Shown here: one piece after another, positions 34,309 through 46,971 of the stretch
How positions within the stretch are numbered: position 1 is the stretch's first letter
Layout: each line of letters begins with the position of its first letter
Source: Jaltomata sinuosa
Lineage: Eukaryota; Streptophyta; Magnoliopsida; Solanales; Solanaceae
Length of the DNA: 64,000 nucleotides
Direction of reading: 5' to 3'
Assembly: GCA_003996215.1 (NCBI GenBank)
Contig: QJPP01001736.1
Coordinates: 1 to 64,000 of the forward strand
The notes under the pieces: model-generated
Database searches by the model: none
What the model was told of the DNA's origin: nothing
The model's input: the letters and a program-made list of their open reading frames with translations, nothing else
Made by a program: the position numbers and the translations under genes

Positions 34309-37300
34309 TATAATAACCTATTCAGTCATTATTAAAAGATATCGCGTTGCGGGTTTCATAGACTTTTGAAATATGCTCTTGAATTAAATTCGGGTGACAC
34401 GACGAAAAATTTTGAAATTTGAAATTTTACTCAGGCTGACATCATCCCGCTATAGCAAGGATTTCTTCGCTATGGCGCCATTGCCATAGTGGCCGGTAGG
34501 TCACTATAACAGGGTGCTAAAATCAGAAACAAGTTTTATATTTCTGACTTCTCCTCTTCAGTTGCAAAAAGAACAAAGGTTGCTCCAAGAACCCTCCTAG
34601 GGTGCCTCTTGGCTTGGAAGCAATGGAGAGGAGGGATTTTCACTCGATGAGGCAAAACCCACGTATTTCATGCCTTGTTCTCATTAGAATTTGCCTCCAT
34701 GAAGCCAGAAGTTTGTGTTCAAACATTTGCAGCTGCCGCTGGCATCCAGGTAGGCTAGATTTAACTGAGTAGTTTAGAACTTATTTTTGAAGTATAATAT
34801 GTTGTATATTAACAGGAGATTTTATGCTTAGGCCTTCGAGCACGTAGTCTGGATGGATAATCACATTTAATCTTGCTGATTGGGGTAGAATTTACTGTTA
34901 TGATTATGTGACCCTGAGTTTGATTGATTGAATTGAAGTTATGATTGTCAATCCTTGAATAACTGGAATTTGGGTGGGTTCACGGTGCTAGTGCTGATTA
35001 ATTGTAAAGGTTGCTAGGCCATAGCGGATTTTCTAGGTTGGTATAATGAGGGGATGGATGAGCTAATAGGTACCAGGCTTTTGGTATTAGGTATGAATTT
35101 CTTGTGGTTTCATGTGTACTCTTAATTAAGCCCAAGATTTGACATATGTGAACTAATGTGTTCAATTGATTAAGCCGGGATTAGACTTCGTATAGGTCAT
35201 CAAGGTTAGAATAGTGAATCATATCTGTTTGTGGTAGGTGGTGGTTGTTGTAACCCAAATTCGTGATGTGTGCATTATAACTATTTTTTAGTATACTTGC
35301 ACCATGTGTGTTTCAGATAAGGGAATAAATGTTAGTGATATCTTAAGTGTTAATCTCATACAGTAAACTTATTTAAATGCTTGTTAATTGTACAAGTGTG
35401 GCATGTATTCATTGTGATTGTGATTGTTGTGATAGCTATGACTCTTTTATTGGCTCGGGTACCACACTTGATACAGATTATTAATTGGCTCGAGTACCAC
35501 ATGCGGTACAGATTTTGCACTAATTAGCTCAGGTATCACACCTGGTACAGATTGTTGGTTGGCTCGGGTACCATGCCTGATACAGTATTATTCCATGATT
35601 GGCTCGGGTACCAGGCCTGGTACAGGTCCTTTTATAGTTGGCTCGGGTACCATACCTGGTATGAGTTTACTCGTTATTTATTGATGTTCTTTACATGTTG
35701 GTTCCTTGAGTTAACCGGGCTTATCTGTCATTGATGTTATTTACCTATTGGTTCCTTGAGTGAACCGTACTTATCTGTTATTGATGTTCATTACATGTTG
35801 GTTCCTTGAGTGAATCGGAATTATCTGTTATTGATGTTCTTTACATGTTAGTTCCTTGAGTGAACCGGGCTTATCTATTATTGGATTTCACTACATATTG
35901 GTTCCTTGAGTGAACTGGGCTTATCTGTCATTGGTGTTCTTTATTTATTGGTTCCTTGAGTGAACCAGACTTATCTGTTATTGATGTTCTTTACATATTG
36001 GTTCCTTAAGTGAACCAAGCTTATCTATTATTGATATTCTTTATATGTTAGTTCTTTGAGTGAACCGGGCTTATTTGTTATTGATGTTCACTACATGTTG
36101 GTTCTTTAAGTGAACCAGGCTTATCTGTTATTGATGGTCATAGCATGTTGGTTCCTTAGGAGGGTCGGGATTCATTGTTACTTGACATACATATTGGCCC
36201 TTGAGTGGCCGGGTTGGTATGTGTTTAAGAGATAAGGTGGTTTCTCCTGTAAATAAAGGTTGCATGTTAAATATCATAGATGATGTCCTAGAGATCCTTG
36301 AGTAGTCCGAGTTACTTGCATGCTGTGACATAACTGTATGTGGTTGGGTTAATTGCATAGTTGGGAATGACTTATATAGTTGTTGAGTTCGGTTATTGAC
36401 TGAGAGTCTTATGGATAATCATATGGACTTGGCTGATTCATGTTGTTTGGTTATATTATGTTACCATTGTACATTCACAATTCCTATTTTAGCAAGAGTG
36501 ACATACTAGCTAGTGGTGATGCTCAGGCTAGTTGGTCACAGGGCTAGAGGTTGTGAGGTGTATTGCTTGATGGATTCAAGACGGGTGAGCTTAGAAGGTC
36601 TAAAATTCTTAGGGAATCAGGTATGACTGGATTACTGAATCAAGGCTAGTTTTCGGTGAGTGCCTGATTCGGCGGGATGTCAAGGGTAAGGAATCTTGGA
36701 AGTTGAGTGCATAGAACTCAGGAGTAGTCATATAATGAGGTCTGACTTGGTAACAAGAAAAGTTTCCCTGTTTATGATAAGACTGGTAGGATCTAAGGAT
36801 TGTAAGAGGCCTGCATATAACAAGGTTAGTGGAGTGGGGTATTCTCTAATGTTCGAGTTGCCCATGGAATAGGGAAATGAGGCTTGGGGGAAAGGTGCAT
36901 GAAATTCACGGAAACATATCTGGGTAGTAGGAGTTATTGATAAGAGACCTGACTGTATAAATTTTATGATGCATGCTTTCTTTTGGATATTTACATGATG
37001 TTATGTGGTGGATTTGGTTCGACTGATGATACCTATCAGTACGTGTTAGTTGTACTGATACTACTCTTTCTATGCTTTTTTAGGTATAGTCTGATTGCAA
37101 GATCAGTTGATGTTTCTCAGTGACGTAGATAGCAATCTCCATCAGCTCTTACTCATCTCTTTCTATGATGATATTTGTGTCTTATTCTTTTGTTTCGTAT
37201 CTCTTAGCAGCTCTTGTACCTGTTCAGACTAGTTTCTAGGAAGGGATTCCGTTGTTTTTGAAAAGGTTTCATTGTAATCAACATTTTGAGATTTGTTGTA

Positions 37301-37427
37301 TGTTTTTAAGATAAATTTTTGTGTTTCTTATTTACTTCCGTATACCTATTTTAATCGAGTGATAAGGATTCTCCTATCTAGGTCATTAGAGTAGGTGTCT
37401 ATACGACCCGATAGTTGGGTCGTGACA
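34309..37427 (+). repeat. 3' LTR of element B (3119 bp)
   Basis: It starts TATAATAACC (mutated TGTAACGACC) and ends GGGTCGTGACA. GTGAA at 37428-37432 corresponds to ATGAA on the left, one transition apart. It has a six-unit GTACCA array at 35452-35661 and a ten-unit 50-bp array at 35700-36180. It is 159 bp longer than the 5' LTR, matching the three extra 50-bp units plus one shortened unit. Confidence 0.9.
35700..36180 (+). repeat. 50-bp tandem array, 10 units (B 3' LTR)
   Basis: Units start at 35700 and then every 50 bases exactly to 36150. The core is GGTTCCTTGAGTGAACC, able to pair GGTTC with GAACC. The last unit is the divergent edge unit, as in the 5' LTR. Confidence 0.93.
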
Positions 37428-37432
37428 GTGAA

Positions 37433-39286
37433 TCTCTTTAACCATACATCACGTGAGGTAGGCTCAAAATAAGAAACAAGTTTAGTGAAAGTAGTAATCA
37501 GAGTCTAACTGAAACTTATACAAAATACAGCTTTCCAGCTAACATAAAAATGTATCCTAAAAGTTATTTTTTGTGAATCAACACATCCAGTAAAATCTGA
37601 ATCAAAACAGCTAATTACTTTCAAGTCCTCTGACTGTTTGTATATAAGTATGTAGTCTTTTGTCCCTTGAAGATATATTAGAACTTTATTTGCATCTCTT
37701 TGGTGTCAAGACCTGAATTACTCTGATATCTTTCTAACATTTTAACAATAAATGTTATATCAAGCCTTGTATAAACTTGAGCATACATCAAGCTTCCAAC
37801 ATCAGAAGCATATGAAATGTCCTTCATTTATTTTCTCTCAAGATCATTTTGTCGGATACTGATTCATATTGAACCTATCAATTATTCACATAAAAGCTAC
37901 ACTTGGTGAACAATCTTTCATCTGAAACTTCTCTAAAATTTTACTGATATGAATTTCTTGTGATAGACCTAAGATACCTTAATGTCTATCTGGATGAATC
38001 TTAATGCCAATGACATAATATGCATCACTCATGTCTTTCATATCATAATTCATAGGGAGAAATTGTTTCACTTCATATAGCATTTTCTGATCATTGAATG
38101 AAAGTAAAATATCATTCATATATAAAATTAAAAATTATATTTTATTTTCACTGGCTTTTTGATATATACATTGACCCATGATGCTCTCAACAAAGTTGAA
38201 AAGAAATAATATTATAAAATTTAAATATTATTGATGAGATGTTTGTGTTAATTCATTTATAAATTTCTTTAAGTTGCATTACAAGTGTTCACCATTACTA
38301 GAGGAGAATTCTTCAGGTTATTTCATATAAATCTCTTTCTCCAGATGATTATTGCTGGAGAAATTATTGAAATGTAATTTTCATATTCAATTATTGTAAT
38401 TTTAAGTTAAAATAGACTACTAATGTCAATATAATGCACAAAAATCTCTATTTAGATACAGAAAAAAATCTTTATATAGTCAAAAAAAAAAATTGAGTGA
38501 ATTCTTTAGCAATGACATTTGTCTTATATCTTTCTATGTTGCCAATGAGTCTCGTTTGATTTTAAAGACTCATTTATATTTAATGACTTTTACATCATTA
38601 GGCAACTTGACAAGATTTAAGACCATTATTTTTTATGGAGTTCATCTCTTTTTTTCATAGTATCACACTATAATTTTGACTCTTGTAATTTATCACTTGT
38701 GAAAAAGATTCATGATTATTTTTTATTTTAGTGTCAAATTCTTGCAAATACACAGCAAAGCCACTAAAAATTATTGATTTCTTTCTCTAGTAAATTTTTT
38801 TAATGTTACACCAATATTTTTGAGGATCATGTTATTCAACTAGTTGTTCAATAATTTTTAAAATTACTTGAACAATTTAATCTAGTGAAATATTTTCAAC
38901 GACTTGTGAAATTTCATTAATTGATTGCTCAACACATGATTGTATTTGAGGGGTGTTATGTATGATAACTTTTCTTTTTCTTTGAAGTAAACAATTGATC
39001 TCTTATAGAAATTGTGTTATGAAATTAATTACTCTCACTAGCTAAGTCATTTTAAAAAAAATTTACATTTCTAAATTCCACAATTATAGTGTTGTTAGAT
39101 GAAACATAAAATTTGTATCCATTTGAAATATCTAATAAAATATTCACTAATAGTTCTAGATTTTTTTTTGTGAATTGTAAATTTTAATTTCAGACGAACA
39201 TCCCTCAAAATTTTGAATAACTCAAAAGTGTCTTTAGAACAACCTTGATTGAAATTCAATTTAATATAATATATATACACTATCAT
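37433..39286 (-). pseudogene. Copia element H: RT and integrase end (right part)
   Basis: Minus-strand remains of the copia polyprotein upstream of the part at 10483-11059. From right to left they are the integrase C-terminal region (about 39286-39095; FELFKILRDVRLKLKF, then RTISEYFIRYFKW), the start of RT (LPNDVKVIKYK near 38600), the RT active region (YMNDILLSF near 38120, Met replacing the second residue of the usual YVDD) and the C-terminal RT/RNase H linker to 37433. Many stops are present. The element's other LTR was not found; the right side is lost or displaced by element F. Confidence 0.78.
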
Positions 39287-39631
39287 CTTAAGAGTTTTAA
39301 TTCACAAGGACTTAGGTAGCTTAAAGTTATAAGGAAAACATCATATTCTCAAAGTGATTGATATGATTTGATTATAATCTGATATGATCTGATTATAATC
39401 CCTTGTAATTTTCTGTAATTAACTTGATTAGGATTTCACTACAATTAGCATCTTCTATTTTGGGTAGGATATCTCTTACTTTCTTGTACAAATACTGAAA
39501 CATTTCGTGAATACAAGGGAGGAAATTCATCCATCTTCTAAATCTTTCATGGGAGTTGCTCGCCTTACAGCAACTCTAACTTTTTTTTCACAATAATTTT
39601 TGAATCTTCCAGTACCATCTTTTCCATACAC
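39287..39631 (+). repeat. Probable LTR/leader of Ty1/copia element F
   Basis: This is non-coding AT-rich sequence before the first frame of F, including GATATCTCTTACTTTCTTGTACAAATACTGAAA and CATTTCGTGAATACAAGGG phrases of the kind seen near copia promoters and LTR ends. LTR boundaries and a primer-binding site were not identified. Confidence 0.4.
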
Positions 39632-40348
39632 ATGGAGCAAACCACTCAGTCTTCCATTGTACCAATAACGATCATTACCAGTTCAGTTAACCTTCTAGCG
39701 GCGTCATTGTTAACGTCATCTGCAATTGTTCATATTTCAACAGTTCCCACCACTCTATCTGTCGTTTTTGCCCTTCCATGTCTTTCTTCTATTCCTAATA
39801 CCAAATCTACTTTCATAACTTCCATACCACTCACAAACACCATTTTACCAGAAAATGACCAGCAACTTATATCCATTAATACCAATGCTCAAGCTCTTGT
39901 GAAACTTTCGTCCTCCAATTACCAACTTTGGTATTCTCAATGACGTTCTATCTTGATTGTATATGACTTCACCTCGTATGTTGTTTCTCCTCCTACTGAA
40001 CTGCAACTAAACTTTTTGTATTGGGTCCGACAAGACCAATTGCTTCAAAGTGCAGTTGTAGCCTCTCTCACTTTAGAGGTAGCAATATATGTTCTTCAGA
40101 AGACTCCTTTTCAAGTTTCTTCAATAAAATTAACACGACCTTTGGAATTTATTTATTCTGATGTGTGGGGATCTTCACCTTTAGATTCTGTTGATGACTT
40201 TAAATACTATTTCATTTTTGTAGATCATTATACAAAATATGTTTGGCTCTATCCAATGAAAAGGAAATCTGAAGTTGCTCAGATTTTTCCAAAATTTAAA
40301 GCCATCGTAGAGAAATTCTTTAATCACTCTATTATCTCATTTTACTAA
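39632..40348 (+). pseudogene. Copia element F: gag N-terminus joined to integrase
   Basis: An N-terminal gag-like frame starts MEQTTQSSIVP. It has a stop at 39941 (CAATGA) and continues to about 40080, where it passes directly into the integrase core (EFIYSDVWGSSP, then YYFIFVDHYTKYVW). The rest of gag, the protease and the integrase zinc region are missing, so an internal deletion joined the two parts. The frame ends at 40346-40348. Confidence 0.75.
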
Positions 40349-41017
40349 CAATGGTGGTGAATTTATCAGTTTAAAGGATTTTTTACCTCTAATCAAATCT
40401 CTTATTTTTTGACTCCTCCCCACACCCTGAGTATAATGGCACGGCTAAAAGATGACATAGTCATATTGTTGAAACAAGTATCACTCTTCTTTATATTGCT
40501 AATTTTCCATTATCATTTCGGTCATACGCTTTTCAAACTGCTGCATATCTGATAAATAGAATGCCAACTCCTTTATTGAATAATGATTCACCATATCTTT
40601 AAATTTTTGAATCTCTTCCAAATTATAAGAAGCTTCGTGTTTTTGGTTGTCTGTGCTATCCTTGGTTAAGACCATATGCACAAAACAAACTACAACCTCA
40701 TTCCTCTCCATGTGTCTTCCTTGGGTATTCTTTAAATCAAAGTGCATATAAATACTATGATCCAGTCACTTTGAAGCTTTTTATTTCGAGACATATAGAT
40801 TTTGTTAAGCATGTTTTCCCCTTTAAAACCATACAACTTAGTGATGTTAGGGTGTGTTATTCTACTATTGACAAGTGGACTCCTCATTTCATTGTTCCAC
40901 ACTCACCCCTTTCAAACCCACATGTCTGTTCCATTTTTATTACTGGACGATCTCTTTCTTCTAGTACAAATTTGATCAGTCGTGAATGTCCTTCCCCTGG
41001 TCCAACCACTCTAGTGG
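40349..41017 (+). pseudogene. Copia element F: integrase C-terminal part, frameshifted
   Basis: The integrase and linker continue with stops and shifted frames, for example a block around 40620-40760 equivalent to the conserved copia GCLCYPWLRPY region, then a Ser/Pro-rich linker (40890-41017). It is cut by solo LTR G; AGTGG at 41013-41017 is the duplicated target, and the linker resumes at 53544. Confidence 0.7.
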
Positions 41018-43206
41018 TGTTACGATCTGATTTCTCAATCATTATGGCACCTACAACCCCCAGTAGGCGAACCAACTCCCATAGCTTAGAACAGTTAGTA
41101 ATGAGCTATTATCTAACCAGCAAACAGAAGATAACATAAAATAAACAGAAATAAAGGATATAAGGATAAGAAAAGGAACAACAGGAATGTATATAAAGAC
41201 GCTAAAACCAACCCAAAACCTGGTATCATAGTATAAGAGATGAAACTATATTAATAGAGTACAAAAAAGGTCCAAAACAATATATACATATCTGTCTCCG
41301 AGTAGCAAAAAGAGTACATGACAGAAAGGATGAACTAAAGCTAAGCCCCGGTGGGAAGAGCTCACCCTCAGTTTGAAGTAGTCCCTACAAGATCTCCAAG
41401 CATAAATCATAATGATCTAGCGGCCATAGCCTACACTAGGATCTGCACCAGAAGATACAAAGTGTAGTATGAGCACCAATTGTAAAGCAATCGGTACCCA
41501 GTAGGTATCATAGGCCGACTGGGCACATATAAGATAAAAGAGCAGTAATAAGATGAATAGAAAACAATTAGTCACAGGAGGCAACGAATAAGTACACCAA
41601 AGCTAGCACGAAAGGAATACAAGTAGGAATAATACATATGGCTAGCTAAAAGAATACACATCACAGGCGAAAGGAAGAAACGCGTACCCGGGATCCTCGC
41701 AACAACAAGCATATAAATAAGAGTTTAGAAAGAAGACGGTATACTGGTAACCTCAACGAATAGAGAAGGAGAGGAGGGAACAGTAAACATGCTCGAATAC
41801 AAAGAACGATAACTCAACTAAGCATTTAATCTCAAGTCAAGAGTTCAACAACTGGAAGCCCCAGGCTTAACCTTAACAATATCCAAAGTCATAAGAACCA
41901 CAATAGGAACCAATAGTGTGAAATAGTAAAAATAAGTCTACCTAAAGTCCCACGGGAGCCCATACACCCAAGGAACATAACTAAGTGAAGACAAACCCTT
42001 CAGCATCCCATACTACCAGAGCGTATAATCAACAAACAGCAAACAAGGGTGGTACCTTACACAAAATGATGATATGATGCACTAGGTGTGAGAGAAGTAA
42101 TGTATAATACTTGCTTCTGGCATCCTATAAGGCCCAAAAAGCAGGATATATGGAAGTTCACACCTATATACCTCTACTATACCGTATACCCTCCCTCCGG
42201 CACTCTTAGCTTGTAACCCCTGGTTTGGAACAACGAGGTCCATGGAGGCCCCCGACCAACATACTAGATGCTCTGCAATCTCAAAAATCCACAAGTAAAG
42301 CTGCCGGAAGGTATCTAGGTCTAAATTAGTAAATCAAATGGTTCTAACGCACGGCCCCGTCGAGCCTAGTATTATCAAAAAAGCTATAGTAAACAAGTCT
42401 AGCCCTCAGCCCCGCCGAGCCTAGTATTAGTAGAATAGTGATAAAACATCCTTTTTTTATTTTCTCTTACCCCGAGAAGATTCGTTAAAATGGTACCAAA
42501 CCTCTTTGCAATCATTTTTACCAAATATGGGCCCCATGGGTCATGCAGGTTTTTAGAAATCAACAGTAGAAGGCCCAAAGCCAAAACCTCAGTAAAATCA
42601 AGTAGAAAATCCTTTATATGCATGATCATGATGTGCTCAAATAAAAATAGTAGCCCAACGGCTCATAATCAACCTATCAGCCCTGCACAGGCTCTAATCA
42701 TTCTACAGCACAGAGAGCCAACTCTACATCAATAATAACGATGTCCAAGACTCATGGACATTCCCAATATCCCACCAAATATGTTCCAGAGTCAATATAA
42801 GGCCACACAGGACCACAAGGGTGATAATATCGTCTATAACAAATACTACAAACATCGGATGAAAGAAACAAATTGAACATGAAGAAGCGATCAAGGTCTG
42901 TGGTGCCAAGCTAATAAACCCAATCCAAGGATGCCCATTAATACAATTTTATCCTATATATGCAAAGTCTAGAGGAGTCATATCGTAACTTACCTGTCGT
43001 CTAATGACAAGCTGCTAGGAAGACGATTTCCAAGCTCGAACTGCTCCGAGAAGCTCTAACATGAAATCAAACTCGAACTCGGGTTTGAATAACTTGACGT
43101 AGATAGTTGATTTTCTCCATAACTTTCTTGAATGATTTATTTAGGAAGTGGCTATTTATACTCTTCAGTAAGTAATGAAAAATTAGGAAAAGCTACAGTA
43201 GCATAC
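41018..43206 (-). repeat. Solo LTR G, downstream part (R-U5 side)
   Basis: In minus orientation this is the 3' portion of an LTR ending in a mutated GTCGTAACA at 41018. It matches 1-748 of this window in reverse. A canonical TATAAATAG box lies on the minus strand at about 43152-43160. A GGCTCGRCGGGGC-type motif occurs twice (about 42351-42373 and 42405-42427). Element A is inserted at 43206/43207. The short frames on both strands have no domain. Confidence 0.85.
43152..43160 (-). promoter_or_regulatory. TATA box of LTR G
   Basis: The minus strand reads GAGTATAAATAGCCAC, a textbook plant TATA box, placed about 770-800 bp from the 5' end of the LTR once element A is removed. Confidence 0.6.
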
Positions 43207-45447
43207 TGTAATGACCGGGTTCGTCATTATGGGTAGTCCAATCATGCCAAGTTTTAGAGTTAGAAAACTTCGGGTTTGGGAGTTTGAAATTCTGGGCTAG
43301 GCTAGCCTCGATCGGTTTTGGAGCGAGGTAGAGTCTAGGGAAATCCTGGTAAAGATAGGTTTAGGTGTCTTGGATTGAGCTAGTTTTCCACGTAGCCAAG
43401 ACATAAAAGAGTCTGGGGGACTTTTCAGAATCACATTTGGGTAAGTAGAACTCCCAGAATTGCGTTTGACGTGAAAGGGTTATTTCAGGACATCGGGGGA
43501 AACATGTGTGTTGTGAAATAGCCAAAACTGATAGATTTTTGAACATTCTATCTATGACAAGTGTGGTCACGCGTGATAGCTTCCACCGCTAGAGCGGTAG
43601 AAATTACCGCTATAGCGGCGGTCAACCTACTTAAGACCGCTATAGCGGCAGTCTACCACTATAGCAGACCGTTATAGCCGAGCGGGGACCTCTATAGCAG
43701 GCCAACAAGATTTTAATGTAGAAACAGCACCCAAAACATTTAGTTTTTCACAAGTTCATTTTGGGAGAAAGGCTAGGCGATCCCAGGCGTTTATCTTCCT
43801 TTTTCCATCATGATTTTTCCCTAAGGTAAGGTTTTCGTTCCCCAATCTTTGTATTACGTTTCCTATTCAGTAGAATTGCTAGGAGGGAATTTGAGGAAAG
43901 GTTAGAATAACCTAGAGATGGTGGAATTCATGGAAGGAAAGGGATTCCAAGCATGTGTGTTCTTGGGTATGGATTAAAGTACGTTATTATGATCATAGGT
44001 TGTTTAATTCCGTGTTTTATCCATAAAAAATGATAGAACTAGGAGAATTAACGGTGGAAAAGCCCAGGAAAAGGGTGGGATGATCATGGGTGGCCTAGGG
44101 TTTGGGGATTTGGTATAATCCGGGTAATGTACAGGCTTTGTGTGTTAAGTATATGTTCTGTGTGTTGTTTTTAGACCAAGAACAAGAGAGGAATCCGGAA
44201 CACGGGAAAGCTCAGGTCGAATAGAGCTTGGAACATTTTGAGGTAGGTGATGGCTTATGATTTTCTGTGAATGTGTATATTTGTGTACTCATATCAAAGT
44301 GATTGTATGCATTACATTGCTTAGGGAAGTCATGTGGAATGTCTAGGTTCTTGTTTATAGTCTTTGATTGAACGGTGTTTGCTTGTTGGTTTTACAAGTT
44401 GTGTGTGTTCATATATTGACTGTGGTTGTTGACATTCGGTTGGCTCAGGTACCACGCCTGGTACGGGTATAACAAATAGTTGACATGGGTACCACGCCTG
44501 GTATGGGTATAACATTCGGTTGGCACGGGTACCACGCCTGGGACGAGTTTACTTTATTACATCTTGCAATGTTTCATTGATTATTGTATTGTATTGGCTG
44601 ATATTGGTTCCGTGTGTGGATCGGGTTATTTTAATGAATGTGATACTTGATATTGGTTTCACGAGTGGATCGGGTTGTCTATTTAAAGGTGCTATTGCTG
44701 GTGGTCCTTGAGTGGCCGAGAACTTTGTATAACTGCTTTGTTGGTCTTGGTTTAGGCCGGGTTGAAGCATTATTTTTGGTATGTGTCTATAGGGGATTCC
44801 AGGGTGGGTCCGGGCTAGACCGAAAGGTATAGTTAATGGCTCATATTCGTGGTATAGAACTTTAAGAGATGGATTTCATGCTGGTACAAGGTAGGTAGAG
44901 ACTTGTAGTCTAGGGCATGTATACTTGTTGCATGTTTTCCATAATTTACTTGAATATGTTGTACTATTATATATGTTGTTTACTTGAAAACTGGCTGATG
45001 ATCCTACCAGTACACAGTGGTGGTGTACTGATACTGCAATTGCTTGTCTTTGGTGAGTACAGGAAATCTACCAGCAACTGAGTCGCGACCTCACATTTAG
45101 CATCGACGATTCTAACTTTCAAGGGTGAGCTGCTTGTTTCGAGCTACCTTGGGTTATTCTTAGAGTTTCAGTCCATTTGTTTCTGACTTAAAACTATTTC
45201 ATTTTATCTTTTGGGGTTGCATCCCCGTATTCTAGATATTTGGTATTGATGTTTGGTACAATGGCTTTCAGTTCCTAGGAGGGATTTTCCACAGGATAAT
45301 GATTATGATTAGTTTTTTAATTATTTTGATTGCTAGTTTATTTCTATTATTGGTTTTAGGCTGTTAGTCTAGACAAGGGTTGAGCTCTATTGGTTCGCTC
45401 ATCCGGGGGTTGGGTGGGTGCCACTCACGACGGGTTAGTTTATGAAA
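43207..45447 (+). repeat. 5' LTR of element A (2241 bp)
   Basis: It starts TGTAATGACC; the decayed end TATGAAA corresponds to CGTGACA. CATAC at 43202-43206 is the left target duplication. A dense cluster of CCGCTATAGCGG-type palindromes lies at about 43588-43700 and three GTACCA hairpin units at about 44442-44543. Confidence 0.93.
43588..43700 (+). repeat. CCGCTATAGCGG palindrome cluster (A 5' LTR)
   Basis: Five or six palindromic or half-palindromic copies occur within about 110 bases, for example ACCGCTATAGCGGC and GACCGCTATAGCGGC. The equivalent cluster in the 3' LTR is at about 50937-51072. Confidence 0.85.
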
Positions 45448-45451
45448 AAGA

Positions 45452-45463
45452 TGGTATCAGTGC
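45452..45463 (+). other. Primer-binding site of element A
   Basis: TGGTATCAGTGC has one mismatch to the initiator tRNA-Met complement, four bases after the LTR. Confidence 0.85.
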
Positions 45464-45666
45464 CTAGGTTCATTGATCTCGTTGTACCAGACAGATCTAG
45501 TAGAGTCTTGCGAAATGGTGCGGAGACATCTGTACTTTTTTTCGAGAGGCTATGGGGCTTTAGGAAAAACTATGTCTTCCTTCTTTCCTTCGTGCTATAA
45601 CTCGATTCCAATTGGTATCTAGTGATACAAACTGGTATCTAAGCTTGTTCACTCTTCTGTCCGCAG

Positions 45667-46971
45667 ATGGTCACTACAAGGAATAATGGAGCAAGGCTAG
45701 CAATCCCAGCAGCGGGCCTGATAGTTCATGGCAGAGGTAGGGGAAGGGGAAGGGGACGAGCTAGAGCCACACCCACCAGGGGTGGAGCTCTAGCTGCTAC
45801 CGCACGTGAGGTAACCCATCCCCTACCTCAAGATTATTTGGCTGAGGATGTAGAAGAAGTGGTTGTAGAGAATGGAGGGGCTCAAGAGGAGGCGACACCG
45901 GTTGGAGGTGCAGGCCTTCCTTCTATGACACCGAAAGCTTTTAAGCAGGCGTGGGATATTCTGAGTGGGTTGGTTGTTGCTGGAACCATACCTGCAACTT
46001 ATGCAAATTAGGCCTTGGATACTCAGCCAGCGACTACTACTACACCAAGAATGGATACAGCTTCGGGCATAAATGATCTCCTCAGGCCAATGCTAGGCCC
46101 AGTGATGACAGGTAATGAGCATGAGATGCTGACTAAGTTCCTTAAGCTGAAACCTCCAATGTTTCAGGGTAAAGACAAGGAGGATGCTTATGAGTTCATC
46201 CTGGATTGCCATGAGAGGTTGCACAAATTGGGTATTGTACGTCAACATGGGGTGGAGTTTGTCACTTTTCAGCTATAGGGTGATGCCAAGTAGTGGTGGA
46301 GGTCTCATGTTGAGTGTCGGTCTTCTATTCTACCTCCATTGACTTGGGAGCAGTTCCACGCGTTATTTCTAGAGAAGTACGTTCCCCGTACTTTGGGGGA
46401 CCAAAAGAAGGATGAGTTTCTGAACTTGGAGCAGGGTAGTATGTCGATCTCAGCTTATGAGGCTAAGTTCCATGCGTTGTCTCATTTTGCTACACATATG
46501 TTGGATTCCGAGGAGGAATGGGTCCGGTTGTTTGTCAAGGGTCTGAATAGTGAACTGCAAGTACTGTCGGTGTATATGGCTTCTTCGGGAAAGAGATTTA
46601 ATGATGTGGTAGATTATGTGAAAAAGATTGAGAGAGTTAGACAAGCGGGGCAGGCTAAGGCTTTAGCCAAGAAGCCCCGGAATAAGGGAAATTATGGTGG
46701 TTTATACTCCAGGGGCCAGCATCAGCATGCTTATCCGGCCCGTCCTATTCGTCAGGGAGCTCAGTCTTCAGCTCCTAGAGGCCAGGGAGCGTCCTATACA
46801 TCAGCTAGCAAACCTACTCTGGACTGTGGTTGCTTCTATTGTGGTGAGTCGGGCTACTTTAAGAGGGAGTGTCCACATAGGCAGACAGGTAATCAGGGTC
46901 AGCAGCAGACTAGAGCAGTGGTTCCGGTAGGCAGAAGCGGTAATGCCAGGGGTCGTCCACAGGGTGGATGA
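45667..46971 (+). pseudogene. Element A gag (broken)
   Basis: It starts MVTTRNN at 45667 with a Gly/Arg-rich tract (GRGRGRGRGRA), an acidic stretch and the capsid region (WEQFHALFLEKYVP, then LNLEQGSMSISAYEAKF). Stops fall at 46009, at 46276-46278 (shared with C) and at 46291, all readable as CAG changed to TAG. The zinc knuckle at 46831-46872 has Tyr in place of His. The TGA at 46969-46971, shared with C, precedes the protease region. Confidence 0.88.
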
